A stretch of DNA of 64,000 nt from Grifola frondosa (Eukaryota; Basidiomycota; Agaricomycetes; Polyporales; Grifolaceae), in assembly GCA_001683735.1 (NCBI GenBank), contig LUGG01000013.1, positions 620,001 through 684,000 of the forward strand, given 5' to 3'. Under the pieces are notes generated by a model that saw nothing but the letters and a program-made list of their open reading frames with translations, had not been told where the DNA came from and did no database searches. Shown here piece by piece: positions 23,401-34,258 of the stretch. Position 1 is the stretch's first letter, and each line of letters opens with the position of its first letter. A program made the position numbers and the translations under genes.

Positions 23401-24048
23401 TTGTGATGCACTGTTGTCTATGCGCTCTATACCCTCGCAGTTCAGGGCTATGTCGTCCAGCAAGCGCACCCCGACGGAGCCGAGCTACTTCGTGTCTCTT
23501 ATATTCCGCCCGCTCAAAGCCTTCTTCGGTATCGGCTCAGCGGATGGTCCAGGCAAGGCTCTCAAGGACGACTTCCTGAAGGCTTATGTCGAAGAAGTCT
23601 TTGAGATCGTGGCTCAGAGGTGAGGATACTCCTTTCTGTGGGGCAGTTCCATGTCCATCTGACGATGATATCTAGGTACATATTCTTCCTCTCAAACATG
23701 AAAAAGACCGAAGAATCATTGCGCCGGCTGAAGAAAGGCAAGAAGTCGGCATTCTCACTGTTTGGCGGCTCCAACGTCAGGGACGATGACGGCCGTGCAG
23801 ATGAGGAGAAAATCCGCGTGCAAATGGTCCTCGACGTCGAAGCCTTTGCGAAAGATGCGGAGTCTTTCGGTGTCGCTGTTCGTCAGAACGAGACCTTCAA
23901 GGCCCTCGAGGAGATGGCCAGTTCCAATCTGACGGATGGTATGTTCATCCCATCATCCTATGCGAGAAATTTTGAAGCACTGATTAATAACCGTCGTCGT
24001 AGACACTTGAACCAAAGCCATACAAGGACGTTCGATCTTCACATAGTA
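20446..24048 (+). CDS. COG2: Conserved oligomeric Golgi complex subunit 2
   Basis: COG2 belongs to lobe A of the COG tether, which captures retrograde vesicles at the Golgi. The N-terminal hallmark is clear: ETFDVEVFLLSRSYTSL, then YLATLKEELVKLINDDYEAF and LSTDLRGEG, followed by coiled-coil ATLQELQNAIQQKLN in exon 2. Later exons give the long helical legs (EFRK, YFQLRWKEIVTKLEEAL) and the C-terminal SLRRLKKGKKSAF. About ten introns are needed. At 21832-21836 a T5 run should be T6 to join AEDF to LLREVVRDFVKK. The exon after it may begin after a GC-AG intron (21870-21930). The last exon is short and its exact stop (about 24009 or 24048) is uncertain. It converges with VPS8, the stops being under 100 nt apart. 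Confidence 0.88.
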
Positions 24049-24083
24049 TCTGTAATTATAAGGAACCCGAAGAGATATGCAGC

Positions 24084-27000
24084 TTATTGTACATTGCTGG
24101 AATGGTTAGCATAAAGATCAGGCGGTAAGCATCTACTATGGTATATAGCACCTGTCCGTGAAACAACAATCGGTACACTGCCCGGCTCCGGCTCGCCCTC
24201 CGTCGGCGGCTTTTTGATGCTGAAGAACGCTTCCCCACACGAATAGCATGCGCCTTGCGACGGCGCCCAGCCCTTGACCCGCTCATGAGCGAGCTGCTCT
24301 ATCGTTCCAAAGAGATCGCGGTCAACAAGGTGCTTCGTGATGACGAGCATGTCGCCCTCTGAGCGGAACGATTCCAGCATCCCGGTCAGAATTGTTCTGA
24401 ATTCGGTGTAGAGGGTCCCCTTCGAGACGTGGCCCTTGGAAGCTGAACCGACAAGGCGCTTGAACAAGCGCGGGAACGACACCGCTTTCGTGGAGCTGAC
24501 GGACATCAACGATGCGAAGGTTCTCTGAACCAGCGAACGCAGGGCCGACAACGTCTCTCGTTCCAGCTGCACATGCGTGCGTCCCGGAGAGGTATCTTCA
24601 GAGGGGCTGAGCGCCTCCAGCGAACAGCAACCAGCGACGCGCTGAACGGAATCGATCTCGCTTCTAAGTAGCTGAAACCAAACGTCCTCCAAGGGTACCT
24701 CCATCCCAGAACCCGGCTGGGAACGCTCCAGGCATATCGAGGTGGCTGTTTGTGCAATGGATTCGAGGGCGTGCAGCCATCTCCGAACATTCTCTTCAGC
24801 CTCGGCGGAAGAGCTAGTCAATTCATCGGCAAGTCTGGCAGAAAGCTGCTTGTCAAAGAGATCGGCCTTGGCGAGAGCCTTGCGTGGATCTCCATCGCGA
24901 TCGATAAGCCATATTACCCCGTCAAACACTTCGTTCTCCTCGCACGTCTGCGTTACTTGAGCCACGTCAAGGAAGTCCCGTGGTAGGTATCGCAAAACCG
25001 TGATGACGCTCGATGGATCATACCGGCATTGAAGGGAGATATACAACTGGCGTAACGATGGAGAAACATGAGTTGATGGACCGCCCTGGCGGAGAGGGAC
25101 CAGCTCGTCATCATCTTCCCCACCCAGGGGTGGCCCTAAGAGATACCGTAGATATACGAAACGTTCATGATCAGCGTTCGGGCCCAGGGTTTCCAGCGCG
25201 CGGTCGTGAGCAGAAGGCAAGTGTTTGTCGAGCAAAGCAGCAGTATTGGCAATATTGGTGAGGAGTAGCGTTGGTAACGAATCGAAAACAGTAGCTACCA
25301 GCTCCCGTGGTAGAATACCCTTATTGAACCTCTCCGCTAGAAGCAAGACATCCTGGATAGATGGGAAAATAGCAGTTGACGGCATATCAGGATCCTGCAG
25401 ATACGTCAGCAGCAGAGGCGACCATTGTCGCTCTTGCTGATGCCATGATCGCAAGATCCTATAGAAACCAGCCTCCTTAAACAGTGCAAGGATGCGGCCG
25501 CTTTCATGGGGGGTATAGGCGGACAAAAGGTACTCCGCAGCGAGTTGGCGATCCTCACGGGTACTGCTATCTGGGTCCTCGGCCAAGCCAATCAATATAC
25601 TGTGAAGGACGCTAGGAGGGATGAAGGTGAAGATGAACTGAGGGTATTTGGGAACGTTACGGGCTATGAATATGTTCAAGAATGTGATCTCGGACGGGGA
25701 AAGACCAGGGGAGGACAATATCTCCAGGAGAATTTTGATAATGACAAGTCGGCTAACACTTCGAGTTTGGTCATTAAGGTACGCATCCTCGAAGGCCAGG
25801 TCAAGCGTATGAAGGAAGGCCTCAGGGTCGAATCGCAGGAGAAGGCGAACATAAGGGTATGTAGGTTCTATCCCGTTTTCCTCGTCCGACGTTAAAACGA
25901 GCTTGCCGCCCTCTCCAATATTAGAGCGTCCAAAGAATAAGAATGTATACACGTCATTCTTTGCCTGAAAAGCATCCTCTTCAGGTAGAGGTTCTTCCGA
26001 TGGATAGGTGAGCCCAGTCAAAACATTAGCAAGATATGGATATATCTTGTAGGAGTTCATAATGACTGGTTCGATGGCCTGTTCGTCCAGATAGTTAGCA
26101 GAAGTCGGTGAAGCCTGCCCCCTAGCCTTGCGATACTGTTGCACCCTGCGGATGAGCCCAAGCAGTTCAACAACAGGAGATACGAAGTCCCGCATTGCTC
26201 GCGTATAGACATATATGAGCGCATCGTAGAGCTGGTAATTCTGGCACAGCGTAATCGCCTGGTTAATATCTAGACAGTCCGGGTCGATGTGCCAAATGAC
26301 TCTTTCCGCCAGGTCTGGACGGTTGTCTTCATCGTGAAATGCGATGAGCCGCTGGGTTATCCGTGGAGGAACATGCCGGATGTCGCTGTTGAGCATGAAG
26401 GGCTCCAGTTGGAAGAGGAAGATGCGCGAGATGCCATTGTCGTCGTAATACTGGAAGAGGTCTTCGAACAGGAAATCAAAGTCATCCAGGGCCATGCACG
26501 CGCGGACACATGTCGAAACCAGGTCTTCGAACAAGGATGTACGATCAACTCCTCGGCCATCTGCCGTGATGTGAGTGCTGTCAGTCATGCGTTCTTCCGA
26601 GAAGGCATATTGAGCGGATGCCACCATCAACTCGCGCATTTTCTCTCCAACAACTAGTTTCAACTTCTCTGGAGTGTCGGGCAGACCGTTCTTGTTGCCA
26701 GCCCGCCTGACGTAATATGAACGGGTAAGCTCAATCGCACTCAAAAATCACCATTCTGGACGAAGGAGAGTATGCGGTCGGCCCAGGTCAAGAGTGTACC
26801 AACTTGAATCTCGTGCTGGCCCTGAGAGCGCATCCTCAGTTGGTGAAGAATTTGCGCGAGGATAAACTCACGAGTAAGAATATTTTCCCCTTGTATACTC
26901 GCACACTATGAGCCACCTCCGTGATTGCATCAGAGTAAGATATCGTCCCATTGTATAGTATATGGGGAGACCAAGGACCACCATCGAAAGACTCACGCTC

Positions 27001-29067
27001 CACCAACTTCAAAGAATGTACATCGTACACTTCGAAGGCAGCGGGGGTGAGGACGACGATTTGCTGGAGGCAGTTTGATGTGTCAGGCATAATGAAATTC
27101 ATTGGAGAAACCGAGGCGAACGAACCCACATTGACATTCAACCACTGTACCGCCAAACGTCGCCTTCAGCCATCCACCTCCCAGCCTCCTCGAACACGAT
27201 CCTTCCGACCTCGACACTGCTGACCTTGCCAGTCTTGGATTCTTAGTCTGCTGCACTATCCTCGATTCTGTGACCCGAAGCAGATTCAACGTACTGCCCC
27301 AAGAGTAAACCAGCATGGGGATCGTCGAAGCGTGAAGAACGCCATTCGTCTTGCTACTCCGTTCCGTACCTGCCAGCGGGCCATCCCGGGAACTACACTC
27401 GGAAACCAAGCTAAGGCGCCTTTGAACTTCGCTTTCGACCCACCGGCCTCCTCTACTTCCCGGTGTCGTCTATACCAAGTCTTCGGAGATGGCTTCAATC
27501 CCACGATCACAAGTTTGATGGGCGTTAGAAGAGCGATGAGGTGGTATGAATCGGTAGAATGAGATGCTGTGCCAAACGGAAGGGGTGCCATAGCGAGTAT
27601 AGTGCTTGGCTTTCGCGATTTGCTCGACGGAAATGATGATGTCCTGAGAATGCGTCAGGTGTACTCGATCCCGGCAAAGGCAAAGCAGGAAGGTCCTCGT
27701 CAGGATATTTCCCAAGAATCCGCAGGATGTCCGATGCTTCCACGAACAACACTTTGCCTAGACTATGGTAAAATGCCAGTCCGCTATCATCTGCAGAAAC
27801 AAGCGCGGTATGTCTTCCCGCTATGAATCCGATGCTGACGATCCTGGATCCAACCAAGTGTCCCTCTTGCCGCCCAGACGCCACCGCCGCGAGTGTGGTG
27901 GGAGGGACGAACCGTACGGGAGCCTTGGGTGTGCGCAGATCGAACAGCTGGATATGCCCGGATGTGTGCCCGGCTGCAACGTATGTGTGATCGAAGGATA
28001 GCGCCAATGCCGTGACTGGCCCAACAGCTTTGTCTGTATGAACCCGTCACATGAGAAGGAACGGAGGTGCAACAGAAGTAACGCACCAGGAGTCTCAGTA
28101 CCACAGACACACTTCAGATTCTGCTTGAAATCGAAGACGAGAATCCTACCGATATCCGTACCGACGCAAATTAATCCGTTTGCAGCAAGCACTGTGGGAG
28201 AACCGGTGCTCTGCGAACCGAGCACCGTAGAGGCTTTCGAAGGATGATTCGTATATAACAGCTCCCTTATGCTTCGCAGCTGCGTCCATCGAAAGACCTC
28301 TCGCGCCTGGTGCCCGTTCGACACATTTGCTTGTTCAAGACCGGACACATTGGTGACAGATGAAGATCGTGACAAGGCGGAGAAATGGGAAAGCGCAGCG
28401 GACCCCCCTTCTTGCATGTGAGAGTTCATTGTTGCCGCGCTCGCTGCGGACGGCACGCGGGAAGGTTGAGGTTGAGGAGTAGCAGACCGAAGTCGAGAAA
28501 TTGTCGGATGAAGGAAGGGTCTCGATAGCTTGGACGGCGTGTTCGAACCATCGAGATTGGATGTCATGTTTGGTGGCGACGAGAGACCAGTGGGAGAGAC
28601 CGAGGAGGTCGACGGTGAACGATCTGACAGCACCTCAACATGCTGTGCAATGTGCATCATGAATAGGTGCAAGGATAAGGGAATACGTATACGGGACGTA
28701 CCCCAGCCTCGTCTTCTATCAGTGCTGCAAACTTCTCGTTCTCTGCGACTTCGTGGACCAGAGATCTTTCGGGATGTCGCTCGTCAACCTCATCGTCCTC
28801 ATGGTCAGGTCCAAGCACATCTCGCAGCTGCTCTCGATAGCCGCCTGCAGGCTCGGAGTCCACGCCGGTATAGAGGAAACCTTCCTCCTCATCGTCCTCT
28901 GTATGGCCTTCGCCATGACCGTCAATGTCTTCCCCGTCGCTCATGAGCTCGTCGAAACGCGTAGAATAGTCTCCGGGATGGTCATCATGGGCTTCATCAC
29001 CTTCGATGTCCGAGAAATCAAGGTGTTCCGCCAGCCCGTCATGAGCAGTCTGCTCGGTCCCATTCAT
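24084..29067 (-). CDS. VPS8: Vps8, CORVET complex subunit
   Basis: Vps8 is the Rab5-binding subunit of the endosomal CORVET tether. The acidic N-terminus (DFSDIEGDEAHDDHPGD) leads through a Ser-rich linker into a WD40-type propeller: LICVGTDIGRILVFDF, LSFDHTYVAAGHTSGHIQLF and IVSIGFIAGRHTALVSADDS. A very long alpha-solenoid follows (LTWADRILSFVQNGDF onward, 24084-26790). It ends in a zinc-finger-like half, ACYSCGEAFF and YHSRCLPP. The start is the ATG at 29067; the frame is open six bases further to a TTG. Three breaks are fixed by one base each: A5 at 26743-26747, AAA at 27155-27157 and near 27236. Such breaks in a conserved gene suggest assembly error. Confidence 0.92.
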
Positions 29068-29343
29068 GAACAATATTTACTGTACTGGGCGGCGCACAAT
29101 AGTGCCAATAGGTGTTCAAGCAGCCAGTAGATGTTCCCACAACGAGTGAAGTTAAGACTTGGAACAGCTTGGAGCGCAGTCGTAACAGTTTCTCGGGGGA
29201 TTTGGGGCGTTACCTGTATATTTATCATTCGCCACAAATTTCACTAAACATGTCAAAATCGACCGGTCGCATATTCCTATCTCTCTGAGGCTCGTCCTCT
29301 CAGGCTTGTACCACCACTACCCGTTCTCTCGTTGCCTCCATCA
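29068..29343. promoter_or_regulatory. Divergent promoter region, VPS8 and PHD protein
   Basis: 276 nt separate the start codons of the two divergent genes. No individual element stands out. Confidence 0.35.
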
Positions 29344-31660
29344 ATGGCAAACGTAGCCACAATGGGCCCTCCGCCCTCTCCAAAGGAGCCTCGACGCTCT
29401 GGGCGACGTCCCGCTCCCTCTGCGTCTACCAGTAAATCCCCTGGCGGTTCCCCATCGTCGGAATCAGCCCCCAAGTCAAAGGAGAGCTCGCATCGGCCAT
29501 CACTCTCCACCTCCAGCAATACCAACAGAAGCAAACGCAACAAGAATGAAGAAACGGACGAACCTCTCGAGGAGGTGCACAAGAACGGAGTCAATACGAT
29601 GAACGGGAATGGCAATACGCGCTCGAAGCGGAAGGGGAAGGATAAAGAGAAGGTATCGTTGACCGTCGAGATCCCCGGCGACGAAAATGCACCTAGTGTC
29701 GAAGTTGTTGGTGAAGATCAAGCGGACGAGGTCGAGGAGGAAGAGCAGGGCATTACGCGGTGCATCTGCGCGATTTCGAGTAACGGTGGGCGTTGTGGCA
29801 CTATATATCTGGTTGTTGGCTGATCGTTTCGTGAAGGCGGTGACGATGAATTTTTTGCTCAGTGCGAGATATGCAAGGCATGGCAGCATGGCAAATGTAT
29901 GGGGTACCCGCTCGCTGCCGCTGTGCCCGAGCATTACTTCTGCGAGCAATGCCGACCTGACCTATGGCCTGAACTGTTGAAGTGCGTCTCTCTCTTCCAC
30001 ACCTCCTATCACTTCACGCCTCATGACGTCCGCACCAGAAAATACGCCAAGAGACTTCGCCAATCATCTGCAGCCTCCCACCATGGCACTATTCAGGGGA
30101 GCGCGTCGCGTTCTTCTCGCTCCCACTCTCCAGCAGTCCTCATGAAACCGACGAAACGACGGAACACGATGAATAGTCGAGACGCTGCCTATGAGGAGAG
30201 TGTACAGGCGTTACTAGAAGCAACTGCATCGGAGTTTGCGGCAGCCAATGATCCACCTCCCAGCGCGTCTGTGGCTAACACAGCCAACGGAGATACAAAT
30301 GGACACGTCGAGGCCGAACAAGAGGCAGAGGTTGTTCCGAATAGTCGGAAGAAGCGGAAACGAACTGATGACGACGCGTGCGTTGTATACCTGATTCTTA
30401 GTTCCTTCCACATTTTGATACCCGCCACCTGAATGCAGTGTAGCAATAAAACGTACAAGGTCCGCGTCAACCACATCCGAGAGACCCCCTCCAGCCGTCG
30501 CTGTGCGTGACGCCACACCTGCTAGTGTCGTCAATATGAAGGTTGCTGTCGCCCCTATCCCTGCCACGAAGAATACTTCGCGAAACAGACGACCTGCAGC
30601 TCGCAAAGCCCAAGTTCAAGATGTGGCATCGGTTGAAGGCGACGAAGGTCAGTCACTTATCAGCTGCTCATGTGACGTCACTCTCACGTGACCCTTTTGT
30701 TGTAGTTGGAACTGCTGGATCGACACGCAGGCAGGCGAACAGCAGTCGTTCCAAAGGTATAGTATATCATTTTCGATTCACTTATGTTCTTCATCTCATG
30801 ACTTCATAAAACAGCGAACGCTGCCCACGACCACGGCACGCGGAGAACCCAAACAAGCGGTGCAGGCACCAATTCTGCTGCGACCGCGGCTGCCTCGCGT
30901 GCATACCACCACTCGCATGCATACGCTTGTCTCTCAACAACCTCTATTCACGTCTTGGAACCTGCCAGACTACCTCGCTCATCTCGAGCCCATGCTTCCT
31001 ACCGATGTCCCCAAGCCACTAGAAGTACGGGGATCGGGCATCGACGCAAACGGACGCGAGTCATTCGAGCGACAAACGGAGCGCGGCGTCAAAGTGAAGT
31101 GGCCGAGTAAACGGATGAGCGTTGGGGATATGAACAAGCGAGTCAGGTCGCTTGTGGAGTGGGTTGGTCGGGAGCAGGCGTTAGCCATGGAACGGAGCAG
31201 AAGGAAGGATGCCGTGGAGAAGGCTTTGAAGGAGGCACAAGACTCTCTCGACAGCGCCGTCACTGAAGCTACCCACGAGAATGGAAGTCTCGTTACGGGG
31301 ACGGACAGCGGGTCAGTCACTACTTCACCCGTGCAAGAGAAGGGAACATTGGCTGTGGATGGTTTGTCTACCATCCATCCAAGTACGACGGCTTCGGATT
31401 CGACCATGAAGATGATGGAAGAGCTTATGGAGGAGCTGATCAGATTCCAGGAGAGGTTCGGACCAGGTGCGAAGTCGAAGGAGCGAGAACGAAGGACGGA
31501 ACTTCGTGACACAGTATCTGGATATCTTGGACTCACTTGTGGTGATTGTTGTATTTTGGATTTAGCCTTTCTCCTCTTTGCATGGTCTGGTCGCTGCTAT
31601 CATGTACTCTCTGTTTTATATTTCATATATCATACTCGTATACGCAGTCTATTTCTCTGA
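29344..31660 (+). CDS. PHD-finger protein, Cti6-like (Rpd3 complex)
   Basis: A basic, Ser/Pro-rich N-terminus with SKRKGKDKEK precedes one PHD finger split by an intron. C-x-C begins at RCICA, then CEICKAWQHGKCMGYP and HYFCEQC complete Cys4-His-Cys3. In yeast Cti6 such a finger reads histone methylation for the Rpd3 deacetylase. After a low-complexity linker comes the C-terminal conserved block SQQPLFTSWNLPDYLAHLEP and KWPSKRMSVGDMNKRV, ending in a coiled coil (MKMMEELMEELIRFQERF). Near 30929 HAYA and VSQQPLF lie in different frames without an intron. Near 31498 one more G would end the protein at RRTGTS instead of the odd hydrophobic tail to 31660. The ATG at 29344 is the first true one; the frame is open further upstream. 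Confidence 0.8.
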
Positions 31661-31823
31661 CTTTTTACCCAATGAAAGATTTATGTTAAATTTTGTGAAC
31701 TACGAAAATGACTCGACCGCGACGCACTGAGCGCTTGAGAAAAGCGTACTTATCTCTGCCTTGCCGCTTTCCTGCTTCAGACCTACATTTCTTGCTCATC
31801 CACCATCGCTAACTTCTTGTTCG

Positions 31824-33996
31824 ATGTCGACTTCGGCGACAAATGAGTACTCATCTAATGCACCAGAGCCCTTGTCCTACCCACGGCTCGCCCAGCACTA
31901 TCTCTTACCTTCTGGCACTCCGGACTACTTGAGGTTGATCTTAAGCTCGAAAGTGTACGAAATTCTCAAAGAGACTCCGCTTGTCTTCTGCCCCACCCTG
32001 AGCGCAAGACTCGGAAACCAAATATGGCTGAAACGCGAGGATCTGCAGGAGGTTTTCAGCTTCAAAATCCGCGGCGCATACAACTTCATGGCCAGTTTGA
32101 CCGAAGAGGAACGGTGGAAGGGTGTTGTCACCTGTAGTGCGGGTTAGTGTGCGTACTCTCATTCTGCACTAGGGTCGAGGGATCACTACCGTTTCAATGG
32201 ATTCCCATGCCTATCATTGCATTATCACAGGCTTGAGTTGATTTTTGAAAATCAACTCTAGTCTGTGATGAGGAAGAGGATATCAAGTCATGTGCTGAAG
32301 TACTTCAAGCGATTGGATCTTCGCACATTTGAACTATGATAGCTTCGTACAGAGCTACCTGCACGGCATTGTTAAACTGAACACGGACAGATCGTTCGCT
32401 TCCTCTCCGATGCCATGTTACACTTGTGCGAGACAATATCCCTTACCAATAGTCATACACAGGAAATCATGCGCAAGGAGTCGCACTCTCTGGTTCTCGC
32501 CTTGGGGTACCCTGTACCATTGTGATGCCAAAAGGCACGCCCTCCATCAAAGTGCGCAACGTCTCGCGCCTCGGCGCAAAAGTTGTGTTATTCGGTCAAG
32601 ACTTCGATGAGGCGAAGGCGGAATGCGCTCGCCTAGCATCCGCCCACGGGCTGGTCTTCGTTCCCCCCTACGACGATCCGCTCGTTATTGCCGGCCAGGG
32701 CACCGTCGCAATGGAAATCCTGAAGCAGACATCTGACGCAGAAAACCTTGACGCTATCTTTGCCTCTGTCGGCGGAGGGGGCCTAGTCGCGGGTATCTGC
32801 GAGTACGTCAAAAGGATAGGAGGACCGAAAACAAAAGTCATCGGTGTTGAGACCATAGATGGAGATGCGATGGAAAGAAGTCTAGAGGCAGGCGAGAGGG
32901 TGACTCTAAAGGAAGTTGGGCCATTCAGCGACGGGACGGCGGTCAAAATTGTGGGCTCCGAACCATTCAGGATCTGCCAACAGCTGCTCGATGGCATCGT
33001 CAAAGCCGACACGGATGAAATTTGTGCAGCCATCAAAGATATATTCGAAGGTGGGACGAGTTGACATATGTGTATTCTTGGTGCTTACTGCTTTGCGCAT
33101 AGAAACACGGTCTATCACTGAGCCCGCTGGTGCTCTTGCATTAGCAGGACTCAAAAGATACATCGTCAACAACAAGTTGATCGGTGCCGAGAAGAAATTC
33201 ATCGCGGTTATCAGTGGTGCAAATATGAATTTCGATCGGCTGCGCTTCGTCGCAGAGCGCGCTGAATTGGGAGAGGGCCGAGAAGCACTTCTTAGTGTCG
33301 AAATTCCGGAGCAGCCAGGAAGGTAAATCATGATCTTCGTTGACCTTTCTATTACATCACTGATCGTGCGCACAATCCAGCTTCATTCGCCTCCATGGCA
33401 TCATCCACCCTCGCGCAACAACCGAATTCGTCTATCGCTACAACAATCCCAAAAAGGCGCAGATATTCCTTTCGCTCGTCCTAGAAACTACCAATCGCGC
33501 AAAGGAGGTTGCGGAGCTACTTTCCGCGCTCGAGCAGGAAGGCATGAAGGGCTTCGATATCAGCGATGACGAGATGGCCAAAACTCATGCCCGATATATG
33601 ATTGGCGGGTGCAAGGATGTTGCGAACGAACGCTTGTTCAGATTTGGTACGTTCTTCTACCTGTCATTTGTGTTGATATGTCCTGACCACGTCGCATTGT
33701 GTTGCAGAATTCCCGGAGAGACCCGGAGCGCTTCGGAAGTTCTTGTTGGGTCTGCACGCTGGCTGGAATATCTCGTTATTCCACTACAGGAACCACGGCG
33801 CAGGCGAGTTGTCAGTTGTCAAGTGGCTGGTTCGTTGCTGAGAAATGTCGTTTTCCTAGACATCGGCAAGGTCCTCGCGGGAATTCAAGTTCCTCCAGAA
33901 GACACCAGTGCTTTTGCTGACTATCTCAAGAATCTCGGGTATCCATACGTAGAGGAGACTGACAACGAAGTGTACAAGCGGTATCTTAGAGGTTGA
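31824..33996 (+). CDS. ILV1: Threonine dehydratase (threonine ammonia-lyase)
   Basis: This PLP enzyme converts threonine to 2-oxobutanoate, the first step of isoleucine synthesis, normally in mitochondria. The PLP lysine is in [11 protein letters not shown], followed by the conserved [13 protein letters not shown] formed across a 320-nt intron (32143-32462). The glycine loop is [11 protein letters not shown], and [16 protein letters not shown] and [20 protein letters not shown] complete the catalytic domain. Two ACT-like regulatory repeats follow ([11 protein letters not shown] and [13 protein letters not shown]), where isoleucine would inhibit. The intron before [12 protein letters not shown] has a GC donor. 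Every exon joins in frame, so this gene is intact. The start at 31824 gives MSTSATNE; no strong mitochondrial presequence is visible, so an upstream start is possible. Confidence 0.93.
32224..32269. repeat. Inverted repeat (hairpin) inside the long ILV1 intron
   Basis: GAGTTGATTTT at 32235-32245 and AAAATCAACTC at 32248-32258 are perfect complements with a 2-nt loop. Outside four mismatched bases on each side, ATCACAG (32224-32230) pairs with CTGTGAT (32263-32269). The whole element lies about 80 nt into a 320-nt intron. Confidence 0.85.
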
Positions 33997-34258
33997 TCTT
34001 ATGTCCATGAAGGTGGTTTAGTTGAATTCGTCGATCTCAGCCCGCGAGCGTTCGGTCGTACACACTACACGGCCAAGCATCGGCGCAGACGAAAGCATAA
34101 TGAACGAGAACGCGTCATAGCACTGCGATGTCTATTTATTACAAGGTGAATATCTCTACTGATGGCTGCCAAAAGAGCGCGTCCTGTGTCTAGATGTCCA
34201 CAAGGATTATGTACAATTAGAGCGAAGAGATGTAAGAAGGCGACTACACATCGGGCAA

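Noticed and set aside
30979..31536. 185-codon minus-strand open frame
   Set aside because: Antisense to the conserved C-terminal block of the PHD protein; Ser-rich with no recognisable domain.
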